A stretch of 64,000 bases of DNA from Reyranellaceae bacterium (GTDB lineage Bacteria > Pseudomonadota > Alphaproteobacteria > Reyranellales > Reyranellaceae). The translations under genes and the position numbers were made by a program. The first letter of the stretch is position 1. Each line of letters begins with the position of its first letter. Of this stretch, positions 9,101 through 16,791 are shown piece by piece. A model generated the notes under the pieces. That model worked only from the letters and a program-made list of their open reading frames with translations. It was not told the origin of the DNA and made no database searches. The DNA lies in NCBI GenBank assembly GCA_022844045.1, contig JALHMM010000010.1, positions 42,802 to 106,801 on the forward strand, given 5' to 3'.

Positions 9101-10350
9101 GACGTGGAGGCCTCTCGAAGTGGTTCTTTGGCCGGTCGGTCGATGCCGAGGCCGGCGAGGTAGGTGTCGATACGCGTCGGGTCGAACGCCCGGCCGTCGC
9201 AGAACAGATCGGCGCCCAGTGTGATCGCGCCGCCATCGGCGGACGCGGCGCTCCACGGCGCCGCGTGAACGCCTTCGGCCTTGAGGTCGTCGGCGGGTGT
9301 CGACAGGCCGAGATCGGTGGCGGCTTCGCGGAACAGGTCGGGGCGATAGACCGAATCGGCGATCGCGCCGATATCGACGTCGTCGCCGATCTGGCTCCAG
9401 CGGCGCATTTGGCTGAGCGTCCAGCGCGCGTGCGAGCGCCAGGGGAAGCTGGCGGCGTAGCGATCGAAGGTCGGGCCAATGCCGCTGGTCTCGGCGCCGG
9501 TGGCCAGCGCGTCCTCGATCGCCTCGACGGGCGCGTTGACCGCCTCGGGGTTCGAGAGCCAGTACGCCGCCTCGGCGTGATGGGCCGGCGCGCGCAGCCA
9601 GGCCGCGGCGCGGATCAATGCGCGCAGCAACGCGCGCAGCGTCGCGGGATGGCGTGCCGCCCAATCGGCGGTGATCGAGAAGACCTTCTCCGGCGCGTTG
9701 TTCCAGATGTCGTAGCCGCCGGCGACGACGCGGCCGACGCCCAGGCGTTCGGCCAGGCTGTTCCAGGGCGCGCCGACGCAATAGCCGTCGATCCGCCGCG
9801 CCGTGAGATAGGTGATCATCTGCGGCGGCGGCACGACCAGCAGGCGCACGTCGCGATCGGGATCGATGCCGCCGGCCGCGAGCCAGTAGCGCAGCATGTA
9901 GTTGTGGCTGGAATACGGGAAGACCACGCCGAAGGTTGGCGGTGGCAGGCCGTCGGCACGCCGCTTCTCCAGCGCAGTGCGCAGCGCACGCGCGGTGGCG
10001 AGCGGACCGGTGTCGTCCGGTATCCGAGCCGCGTCGACGTCTTCGGCCAGCGCGATCGATAGTGTCACGGCGTTGCCGTTGACGTTGAGCGACAGCGGCG
10101 TGGCCATCTGCACGCGCCGGCCGCTCAGACCCAGCGTGCTGGCCAGCGGCATCGCCGCCAGCATGTGTGCGCCGTCGAGCATGCCCGACCCCACGAGATC
10201 GCGCACCGCCGCCCATGACGCCTGGCGCACGAGCCGCACGGACAGGCCCTCGTCGGCGAAGAAGCCGCGTTCACGCGCCACGATCAGCGGCGCGCCGTCG
10301 ACCAGCGCCACGAAGCCTAAATCCAGTTCGGTCTTTTCCAGGGAACGCAC
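9097..10350 (-). CDS. nasS: NasS nitrate sensor (cytoplasmic NrtA-like protein)
   Basis: A 417-residue NrtA homologue without a signal peptide: it begins directly with LDLGFVALVDGAPLIVARERGFFADEG. Matching blocks are QASWAAVRDL, DGAHMLAAMPLA, SSHNYMLRYWLAAGGIDP and DGYCVGAPWNSLA. A signal-less NrtA next to an ANTAR protein is the hallmark of NasS. In characterised systems (Azotobacter, Paracoccus, Bradyrhizobium) NasS holds NasT inactive and releases it when nitrate or nitrite binds. The GTG start has GGAG 11 bases upstream, inside a hairpin. The gene begins after its own leader with ANTAR-type hairpins, so NasS is probably made under NasT control together with the transporter and reductase. 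Confidence 0.9.
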   Translation of the reverse strand: MRSLEKTELDLGFVALVDGAPLIVARERGFFADEGLSVRLVRQASWAAVRDLVGSGMLDGAHMLAAMPLASTLGLSGRRVQMATPLSLNVNGNAVTLSIALAEDVDAARIPDDTGPLATARALRTALEKRRADGLPPPTFGVVFPYSSHNYMLRYWLAAGGIDPDRDVRLLVVPPPQMITYLTARRIDGYCVGAPWNSLAERLGVGRVVAGGYDIWNNAPEKVFSITADWAARHPATLRALLRALIRAAAWLRAPAHHAEAAYWLSNPEAVNAPVEAIEDALATGAETSGIGPTFDRYAASFPWRSHARWTLSQMRRWSQIGDDVDIGAIADSVYRPDLFREAATDLGLSTPADDLKAEGVHAAPWSAASADGGAITLGADLFCDGRAFDPTRIDTYLAGLGIDRPAKEPLREASTS

Positions 10351-10358
10351 GGCGCGAA

Positions 10359-10381
10359 CGACTCCGGATCGTCGGAGGTCG
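10359..10381 (-). promoter_or_regulatory. Third leader hairpin, containing the nasS Shine-Dalgarno
   Basis: In the nasS transcript CTCCG pairs with CGGAG around a six-base loop, extended by CGA/TCG with one bulged C. The right arm carries GGAG, the only ribosome-site candidate for the GTG at 10350. The left arm shares two bases with the 3' arm of the second hexaloop hairpin (10380-10397), so the two structures partly exclude each other. There is no U-run after the stem, so this could block translation or act as a weak attenuator. Confidence 0.5.
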
Positions 10382-10427
10382 AGCCGCCATTGGCCCGGTC
10401 AGGGGGAGCTGCCCGCCGTTGGGCAAC
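10380..10427 (-). promoter_or_regulatory. ANTAR-type dual hexaloop RNA element in the nasS leader
   Basis: Read on the minus strand, two hairpins stand 10 bases apart. P1 (10408-10427) has a 7-bp stem (GTTGCCC with GGGCAGC, one G-U pair) and loop AACGGC. P2 (10380-10397) has a 6-bp stem (CGGGCC with GGCTCG, one G-U pair) and loop AATGGC. Both loops have six bases with A at position 1 and G at position 4, the known recognition pattern of ANTAR antitermination proteins. The gene just upstream encodes the ANTAR protein NasT. The predicted sigma-54 start point is immediately before P1. Confidence 0.8.
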
Positions 10428-10438
10428 GACCCTTCCTA

Positions 10439-10455
10439 TTCAAGGAGCGTGCCAA
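10439..10455 (-). promoter_or_regulatory. Sigma-54-like promoter of the nasS-nrtABC-nasA operon
   Basis: The minus strand reads TTGGCACGCTCCTTGAA. This matches the -24 element TTGGCACG exactly and has TTG at the correct distance, with A instead of C in the -12 dinucleotide. The implied start point is near 10428, directly before the ANTAR hairpins. RpoN dependence is well known for nitrate assimilation operons. The -12 deviation lowers confidence. Confidence 0.6.
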
Positions 10456-10500
10456 GCGCGAAACGCCGTGGTTCCAACACATCGGCGGCGCGTGACCCGA

Positions 10501-10522
10501 CGCGCGCTGCCCAAAGCGCGCG
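10501..10522 (-). terminator. GC hairpin after nasT, possible terminator
   Basis: CGCGCGC and GCGCGCG form a perfect 7-bp stem around an eight-base loop, about 25 bases after the nasT stop. There is no U-tract, so it may be a rho-assisted stop, an mRNA-stabilising hairpin, or chance in a GC-rich genome. Confidence 0.35.
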
Positions 10523-10546
10523 CGGCTGCCGAAGTTTCGTCCAGCC

Positions 10547-11155
10547 TCAGGCCTTACCGGTGCCGAGCAGCTCGCTGACCGAGATCACCTGCTCGGCGAT
10601 CTCGACCAGCCGCTTGCTCTTGTCCATCGCCAGCTTGCGCAGCGCCTTGTAGGCCTCGTCCTCGGTGATGCCGCGCTGGTTCATCAGGATACCCTTGGCG
10701 CGATCGATCTGGCGGCGCTCGACCAAAGTCGCCTTGGTGCGTGCCAGCTCGTCGCGCAGTTCCTGCACGGCGCGAAAGCGCGCGATGGCGACGTCCATGA
10801 TCGGCTTCACGCGCGCCGGGCTCAGGCCATCGACGATGTATGACGTCACGCCGGCGCGCACCGCCTCGATGGCCAGCGCCTCGTCGGTCTCGTCGACGAA
10901 CATGACGATCGGCTGGGCGCGCTCGCGCGAGACGCTGCGCATCTGCTCGAGCATGTCGCGATTGGGCGCGGTGACGTCGACGATGATCATGTCGGGCGTA
11001 TGGGCGCGCACGCGCTCAAGGAGGTCGTCGGCGCCGGGGATACGCGCCGCGACCAGGTACCCGGCATCCGCCAGCGCACGTTCCAGCATCGCCGCGCGCT
11101 CGCCGTCCGCATCGACGAGCAGGATGCGCAGCGGTGCATCGCATGTGCCCTTCAT
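10547..11155 (-). CDS. nasT: NasT, ANTAR-domain antitermination regulator
   Basis: A 202-residue protein with an N-terminal receiver-like domain (LRILLVDADGERAAML, then IIVDVTAPNRD) and a C-terminal ANTAR RNA-binding domain (RRQIDRAKGILMNQRG, then EDEAYKALRKLAMD). The phosphoacceptor region keeps an Asp (VDVTAP), but NasT proteins are usually controlled by NasS rather than by a kinase. It should bind paired hexaloop hairpins in nascent leaders; such elements lie in front of nasS and cysG here. The start is uncertain: ATG 11155 gives a typical length, while 11179 and 11194 are in-frame alternatives without good ribosome sites. It is divergent from cysG. Confidence 0.9.
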   Translation of the reverse strand: MKGTCDAPLRILLVDADGERAAMLERALADAGYLVAARIPGADDLLERVRAHTPDMIIVDVTAPNRDMLEQMRSVSRERAQPIVMFVDETDEALAIEAVRAGVTSYIVDGLSPARVKPIMDVAIARFRAVQELRDELARTKATLVERRQIDRAKGILMNQRGITEDEAYKALRKLAMDKSKRLVEIAEQVISVSELLGTGKA

Positions 11156-11268
11156 GCCCGCTGCCGTAGCAATTGCCATGCCGCATCGCACCATCTTGCG
11201 CTGCGCTGCACAAATTTCGCGCAGTTGTGGCTAGCCCCGGGACCTCTAACCCGTTGAAATAATGAGGC

Positions 11269-11284
11269 TGGCATGCCGGTTGCT
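11269..11284 (+). promoter_or_regulatory. Sigma-54-like promoter of cysG
   Basis: TGGCATGCCGGTTGCT matches TGGCAC-N5-TTGCW at every position except the last base of the -24 hexamer (T for C), with GG and GC dinucleotides correctly spaced. The start point would be near 11295, a few bases before the ANTAR-type hairpins of the cysG leader. Confidence 0.7.
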
Positions 11285-11302
11285 ACAGGATGAGGTACGG
11301 GC

Positions 11303-11343
11303 GCGGCAACGATGCCGCACCGACCTAGCGGCACCGGCGTCGT
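11303..11343 (+). promoter_or_regulatory. ANTAR-type dual hexaloop RNA element in the cysG leader
   Basis: P1 (11303-11318) has a 5-bp stem GCGGC/GCCGC with loop AACGAT, extended by two G-C pairs beyond a C-A mismatch. P2 (11328-11343) has a 5-bp stem GCGGC/GTCGT with two G-U pairs and loop ACCGGC. Both loops have A1 and G4, and the linker is 9 bases, almost the same as in the nasS leader. This suggests that NasT controls siroheme synthesis together with nitrate uptake. P2 alone would be weak evidence; the pair, promoter spacing and gene context carry the call. Confidence 0.7.
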
Positions 11344-11349
11344 GCACCA

Positions 11350-11362
11350 TCGCGATTCGCGA
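11350..11362 (+). promoter_or_regulatory. Small hairpin overlapping the cysG ribosome-binding region
   Basis: TCGCG and CGCGA pair around a three-base loop, and the right arm runs into GAGAC, the only purine-rich stretch in front of the ATG at 11371. The position mirrors the third hairpin of the nasS leader. Confidence 0.35.
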
Positions 11363-11370
11363 GACTCCTG

Positions 11371-12696
11371 ATGCGCGCGCTGCCGCTTTTCCATGACCTT
11401 CGCGACCGCCTCTGCCTCGTCGTCGGCGGTGGCGATGCCGCCACCCGCAAGGCCGCCGTACTCGAGTCCGTTGGCGCCCGCGTCGTGCACCGCGAGACCG
11501 CCGACGACCTCCAGGATGTCGCGCTGGTCGTAATCGCCGAGACCAGCGACGAGGTCGCCCGTCATGCCTTCGAGCGATGCAAGGCGCACGGCATTCCCGT
11601 CAACGCGGTCGACCGGCCGCGCTACTGCACGGTGACCTGGCCGGCGATCGTCGATCGCGATCCGATCACTATCGCAATCGGCACGTCGGGCGCCGCGCCG
11701 ACGCTCGCCCGCCTGCTGCGCGGACGGATCGAGCGCACCGTGCCGGCCCCCATGTCCGCTCTGGCCCGTCTGGGCGAGACGTGGCGCGCGCGCGTAAAGG
11801 CCACCTTGCCGGCGCCGGTCTCGCGACTGCGCTTCTGGGAGCGCTTCTTCGAAGGCCCCGTTGCCGAGGCGGCGCTGGCTGGCGACCTTGCCGAGGCGGA
11901 TCGACGCGCCCGCGCGTTGTTGGACGACCGCGAGATCCAACCGCGTGGCATCGTGCATCTCGTTGGTGCCGGGCCGGGCGATCCCGAGCTGCTGACCCTG
12001 CGCGCGCTACGCCTGATCCAGTCGGCCGATGTCATCGTCCACGATCGGTTGGTGAGCGAGGAGGTCCTGGCCTTCGCGCGCGCCGACGCCGAGCGCATCT
12101 ATGTCGGTAAGCGCCGCGCCAATCATTGCGTGCCGCAGCAGGACATCAACGAGCTCCTGGTCGAGCATGCTCGCGCCGGAAAACGCGTCGTGCGGTTGAA
12201 GGGCGGTGATCCTTTTGTCTTCGGCCGCGGCGGCGAGGAGATCGAGTCGTTGCTCGAAGCCGGCATCGCCTGCGACGTGACGCCGGGCATCACGGCGGCG
12301 ACGGGCTGCGCCGCCTATGCCGGCATCCCGCTGACGCATCGCGACCACGCCCATACCTGCCTTTTCGTCACCGGCCATCTCAAGGACGGCGATCTCGACC
12401 TCAACTGGGATGCGCTGGCGCGGCCGCGCCAGACGCTCGCGGTCTATATGGGCGTCGTCTCGCTGCCGCAGCTCGCGCGCCAGCTCATCGCCCATCGCCT
12501 GCCGGGCAGCACGCCGGCGGCGGTGATCATCGACGGCACGCGGCCGACCCAGCGGGTGATCACGGGAACCTTGGCCAGCCTGCCCGGCCTCGCCGCGTCG
12601 GTCGACGCGTCGCGTCCGGCGCTGGTGCTGATCGGCGACGCCGTCGGTGTTGCCGCGCGCGCGCCGACCGAGGCGTGGCCGATGGCGGCGGAGTGA
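11371..12696 (+). CDS. cysG: Siroheme synthase CysG (multifunctional)
   Basis: A 441-residue fusion. Residues 1-115 form a precorrin-2 dehydrogenase/ferrochelatase domain (LCLVVGGGDAATRKA, with the catalytic Asp of NAVDRP). From residue 193 comes the uroporphyrinogen-III methyltransferase domain (VHLVGAGPGDPELLT, RLKGGDPFVFGRGGEE, PGITAATGCAAYAGIPLTHR). Together they make siroheme, the cofactor of assimilatory nitrite and sulfite reductases. Compared with the E. coli enzyme as I recall it, about 20 residues are missing between GARVV and the LVVIAET strand, a region of the Rossmann fold. The start lacks a strong Shine-Dalgarno. It converges on the atz operon with 3 bases between stops. Confidence 0.93.
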   Translation: MRALPLFHDLRDRLCLVVGGGDAATRKAAVLESVGARVVHRETADDLQDVALVVIAETSDEVARHAFERCKAHGIPVNAVDRPRYCTVTWPAIVDRDPITIAIGTSGAAPTLARLLRGRIERTVPAPMSALARLGETWRARVKATLPAPVSRLRFWERFFEGPVAEAALAGDLAEADRRARALLDDREIQPRGIVHLVGAGPGDPELLTLRALRLIQSADVIVHDRLVSEEVLAFARADAERIYVGKRRANHCVPQQDINELLVEHARAGKRVVRLKGGDPFVFGRGGEEIESLLEAGIACDVTPGITAATGCAAYAGIPLTHRDHAHTCLFVTGHLKDGDLDLNWDALARPRQTLAVYMGVVSLPQLARQLIAHRLPGSTPAAVIIDGTRPTQRVITGTLASLPGLAASVDASRPALVLIGDAVGVAARAPTEAWPMAAE

Positions 12697-12699
12697 AGT

Positions 12700-13677
12700 C
12701 TACGGCCGGCGCGACCAGCTCGCGGCGTTGATCGCGCCCGGCGGCACCTCGCCTTTCAGCAGCGCCTGGACTTGGCGCACTGTGTCCATCGCCTGGCTCT
12801 CGCTGGCCGGCGGCGTCAGGCCGCCGATATGCGGCGTGGCGATCACGTTGGGCAAGCGCGCCAGCTCGGGCGAGGGCATCTGGTCGGGCGCGCGGCCGAC
12901 ATCCATGGCGGCGCCGGCGATACGACCCTCACGCAACGCGGCGGCGAGCGCCGCTTCGTCAACGAGGTTGCCGCGCGAGAGGTTGATGAAGAACGCATCC
13001 GGCTTCATGCGCGCGAAAGCCGCGGCATCGAGCAGGTTCTCGGTCTCCTCGTTGGCGATAGCGAGGCAGACGACATAGTCGGCGCGGCCCAGCAGGTCTT
13101 CCATCGGCAGCTTAATGAAGCGCGGATCGTCGGCCTGGGCGTACGGGTCCGAGACCAGCACCGTCATGCCGATGGTCGCGAGCAGCGGCGCGAGATCGCG
13201 CGCGATGCGGCCGTAGCCGATGATGCCCACCGTGCTGCCGGCGAGCTGGTGGCCGACGCGGATCTCCGGCTTATCGCCGGCGTGGTAGGACACGACGGCG
13301 CGCGAGATGCCGCGCGAGAGATCGACGAGGAAGCCCAGCGCCAGCTCGACGACGGACTGCACGAAGCCCGGCTCGGCGCGCGTCACCAGGATGCCGGCCT
13401 TCGACGCGGCCTCGACATCGATGTTGCGGATGTCGACGGCGGTCCGCATCACGGCGCGCACATTGGGTAGGCCTGCGAAGACCTCGCCGGGCACCGCCGT
13501 CGAGCGATCGACGATGATCAGCTCGACGTCGCGAGCGGCGGCAATCAGGCCTTGCGGGTCGAGCGGCGCATCACCCTCGTGCGTGGTCAGCTCGGCCAGC
13601 CCGCGCAGCAGCTCCAGCGGCTTGGCGCCGTAGTACTGACGGCGCGATTGCGGTGTATGGGTCAGTAGCAGCTTCAA
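12700..13677 (-). CDS. D-isomer-specific 2-hydroxyacid dehydrogenase
   Basis: A 325-residue NAD-dependent dehydrogenase. The catalytic-domain start is followed by the Rossmann motif VGIIGYGRIARDLAP, the Arg-containing FFINLSRGNLVDE, AAMDVGRAPD, and the catalytic His of IATPHIGGLTPPASE. It would interconvert a 2-oxoacid and a D-2-hydroxyacid; the substrate is unknown. Translation seems to start at a TTG (13677) that overlaps the atzH stop as TTGA, which indicates tight coupling. It is the last gene of the transporter-atzGEH operon, so it may process the carbon skeleton released from the operon's substrate. That link is inference. Confidence 0.85.
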   Translation of the reverse strand: MKLLLTHTPQSRRQYYGAKPLELLRGLAELTTHEGDAPLDPQGLIAAARDVELIIVDRSTAVPGEVFAGLPNVRAVMRTAVDIRNIDVEAASKAGILVTRAEPGFVQSVVELALGFLVDLSRGISRAVVSYHAGDKPEIRVGHQLAGSTVGIIGYGRIARDLAPLLATIGMTVLVSDPYAQADDPRFIKLPMEDLLGRADYVVCLAIANEETENLLDAAAFARMKPDAFFINLSRGNLVDEAALAAALREGRIAGAAMDVGRAPDQMPSPELARLPNVIATPHIGGLTPPASESQAMDTVRQVQALLKGEVPPGAINAASWSRRP

Positions 13678-14078
13678 GGGCGCATCGGCGTCGTATCGCC
13701 GAGCAGCGAGACGTGCGCGGCGACGATGCGCCAGCCCTCCGGCGTGCGCAGCCAGGTATGGCTCTGGCGGCCGGTCTTGGTGGCGCCGTGGCGGCGGAAC
13801 TCGATATTGGCGGTGCCGAAGTCGCGGCCGTAGGTGACGATCCAGACCTTCAGCAGATCGCGATCCTGCACGAAGGCCGGATCGCGGCCGGAGCGGAAGG
13901 CGGCGATCTCGTCGTGGCCGTAGAGCTGTTCGCCAATGCCGTAACGCAGCGTGTGCGGGCTCTTCCAGAACAGCTCGTCGAGCGTCTTCACGTCATTGGT
14001 GTTGAGCGCGGTCTCGTAGCGATAGAACGCGTCGGTGACTTCCCGGACGACCTCCGGGATATTGATCTCGTGATTCAT
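13674..14078 (-). CDS. atzH: AtzH-like (DUF3225) SnoaL-fold protein
   Basis: A 134-residue SnoaL/NTF2-fold protein of the DUF3225/AtzH group, next to an AtzE homologue. In Pseudomonas ADP, AtzH converts 1,3-dicarboxyurea to allophanate and needs Tyr22 and Arg46. Here Tyr21 (FYRYETAL) and Arg45 (HTLRYG) stand the same 24 residues apart, so the proposed catalytic pair seems kept. Other blocks are FWKSPHTLRYG, EQLYGHDEIAAFR and the C-terminal WRIVAAHVSLL. The ATG at 14078 has AGAGGGG just upstream; an ATG at 14096 is possible. It lies between atzE and the dehydrogenase gene. Confidence 0.85.
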   Translation of the reverse strand: MNHEINIPEVVREVTDAFYRYETALNTNDVKTLDELFWKSPHTLRYGIGEQLYGHDEIAAFRSGRDPAFVQDRDLLKVWIVTYGRDFGTANIEFRRHGATKTGRQSHTWLRTPEGWRIVAAHVSLLGDTTPMRP

Positions 14079-14096
14079 CGGTGCCCCTCTTAGCAT

Positions 14097-15494
14097 CTAC
14101 GCTGGCGGCGCGGCGCAGATTCCTTCCTTCTCCAGCCAGGCCGCGACGCGTAGCGCCGCCTGCTCGTTGAACGGCCGCGCGATCACCTGCACGCCGATCG
14201 GCAGTCCCTCGGGTCGCTGGATCGGCACCGCCACCACGGGCAGGCCGATGAAGGAGATCGGCTGGGTGAAGATGCCGAGATTGGCGCGCACCGGCATCTC
14301 GACCCCGGCGATGCTCATCATCTTCTGCCCGAGCGCCGGCGCGGTGGTCGGCGTCGCCGGCGCCAGGATCACGTCGACCTCGTCGAACAGCTTCAGAGTC
14401 TGCGCGCGGAAGACACGACGCAAGCGCTGCGCCTTGATGTACCAGGCGGCCGGCGTCAACGCCCCGGCCATGAGTCGCTCGCGCGTATCGGGGTCGAAAT
14501 CCTGCGGGCGCTGGCGCAGGCGGTCGAGATGCAAGGTGCCGCCTTCCGACGCGGTGATGACATAGGCCGAGCCGCGCGCGGCGGCGGCGTTGGCGATCAC
14601 CACCTTGCGCGTGACGCCCAGCGCCTTGGCCACCGTGGCCACCGCCTCGGTGGCCACCGGCTCGAGCTGGCGCTCGAAATAGTCCCCGGCCACGGCGATG
14701 CGCAGGCCGCCAAGGCCTTCGTCGAGCAGCGGCATGGTCGCGATCGGCGGCCGCTTGGTGCACACCGGGTCGTCCTCGTCCGGCCCTTGCATGGCGTCGA
14801 ACGACAGCGCGAGGTCGGCGGTCGAACGGGCCAACGGGCCGAGATGGTCGAGGCTGTCGACGAAGGGAAAGCTGCGCGCGCGGCTCAAGCGACCGTAGGT
14901 CGGCTTGAGGCCGAAGAGCCCGCAGAGCGAGGACGGCACGCGGATCGAGCCGTTGGTGTCGGAGCCCAGCGTGATCGGCACTAGCCCGGCGGCGGCGGCG
15001 GCACCTGAGCCACCTGACGAGCCGCCGGTCATGCGCGATGGGTCGCGCGGGTTGCGTGACGGGCCGTAGTGGCTGTTTTCGCCGGTGAAGTCGTAGGCAT
15101 ACTCGCCCATGTTGAGCCCACCCAGCAGAACGGCGCCGGCTTCTTCCATGCGCTCGATCAGGGTCGCGTCGCGCGACGCGGGCGTCAGGTCGGCGTTGAT
15201 CTTCGCGCCGGCCAGTGTCGACAAACCGGCGATGTCGAACAGGTTCTTCACCGCGAAGGGCGCGCCGGCCAGCGGACCGGGATCGCCGCCTGCCGCGATG
15301 GTGGCGTCGATCGCGGCGGCCTTCTTGCGCGCGCGCTCCGCCGTCACCGTCGTGAAGGCGTTGAAGACGCCATCGCGGACGGCGATGCGCGCCAGCGCCG
15401 CTTCGGTCACGGCCAAGGCGGTGACGCGCTTCGCCCGCACCGCCCGCGCGATGTCGGATGCCGTCGCCTGCGCCGACGTCGGATCGACGCTCAT
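14097..15494 (-). CDS. atzE: AtzE family amidohydrolase (1-carboxybiuret hydrolase-like)
   Basis: A 465-residue amidase-signature enzyme. The Ser-cisSer-Lys triad is visible as Lys83 (PFAVKNLFD), Ser159 (MTGGSSGGSG) and Ser183 (SDTNGSIRVPSS). The gene order AtzG-AtzE-AtzH identifies it as an AtzE homologue; in Pseudomonas ADP, AtzE with its small subunit AtzG removes an amide from 1-carboxybiuret, giving 1,3-dicarboxyurea and ammonia. The start overlaps the atzG stop by ATGA, as expected for an obligate complex. No cyanuric acid hydrolase or biuret hydrolase is nearby, so the natural substrate may be a different carboxylated urea or amide. Confidence 0.88.
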   Translation of the reverse strand: MSVDPTSAQATASDIARAVRAKRVTALAVTEAALARIAVRDGVFNAFTTVTAERARKKAAAIDATIAAGGDPGPLAGAPFAVKNLFDIAGLSTLAGAKINADLTPASRDATLIERMEEAGAVLLGGLNMGEYAYDFTGENSHYGPSRNPRDPSRMTGGSSGGSGAAAAAGLVPITLGSDTNGSIRVPSSLCGLFGLKPTYGRLSRARSFPFVDSLDHLGPLARSTADLALSFDAMQGPDEDDPVCTKRPPIATMPLLDEGLGGLRIAVAGDYFERQLEPVATEAVATVAKALGVTRKVVIANAAAARGSAYVITASEGGTLHLDRLRQRPQDFDPDTRERLMAGALTPAAWYIKAQRLRRVFRAQTLKLFDEVDVILAPATPTTAPALGQKMMSIAGVEMPVRANLGIFTQPISFIGLPVVAVPIQRPEGLPIGVQVIARPFNEQAALRVAAWLEKEGICAAPPA

Positions 15495-15676
15495 GGCTCG
15501 AACACCGGCGCGTTCTCGGTGGCGTCCGGCAGCGGCGGCGCCAAGGCCAGGCCGGCGATGGTGCGGGCCACGTTGACGTTGGCGATCACCTTGTCGCGCG
15601 AGGTCGGATCGATCGGCAGGCCGATGACCTTGGCCATGGCGTCGACATACGCGCCGGTATCGTCCTCAGGCTGCAT
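15491..15676 (-). CDS. atzG: AtzG-like small subunit (DUF4089)
   Basis: A 61-residue GatC-like protein: an N-terminal helix (YVDAMAKVIGLPIDP), then RDKVIANVNVARTIAGLAL, and the characteristic tail PDATENAPVFEP. AtzG embraces and stabilises AtzE in the way GatC supports GatA. The ATG at 15676 has AAAGGA about 10 bases upstream. An in-frame ATG at 15700 lies in the repeat upstream and is less likely. It is 20 bases downstream of the ATPase gene, separated by the edge of the repeat. Confidence 0.85.
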   Translation of the reverse strand: MQPEDDTGAYVDAMAKVIGLPIDPTSRDKVIANVNVARTIAGLALAPPLPDATENAPVFEP

Positions 15677-15696
15677 GATGTGCTTGTCCTTTTCCG

Positions 15697-16787
<1,091 letters not shown>

Positions 16788-16791
<4 letters not shown>

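Noticed and set aside
11183..11200. Possible NtrC-binding site (GCACC...TGCGC) upstream of the cysG promoter
   Set aside because: The two halves are imperfect and the spacing is one base short of the consensus; it also lies within or next to the uncertain nasT start.
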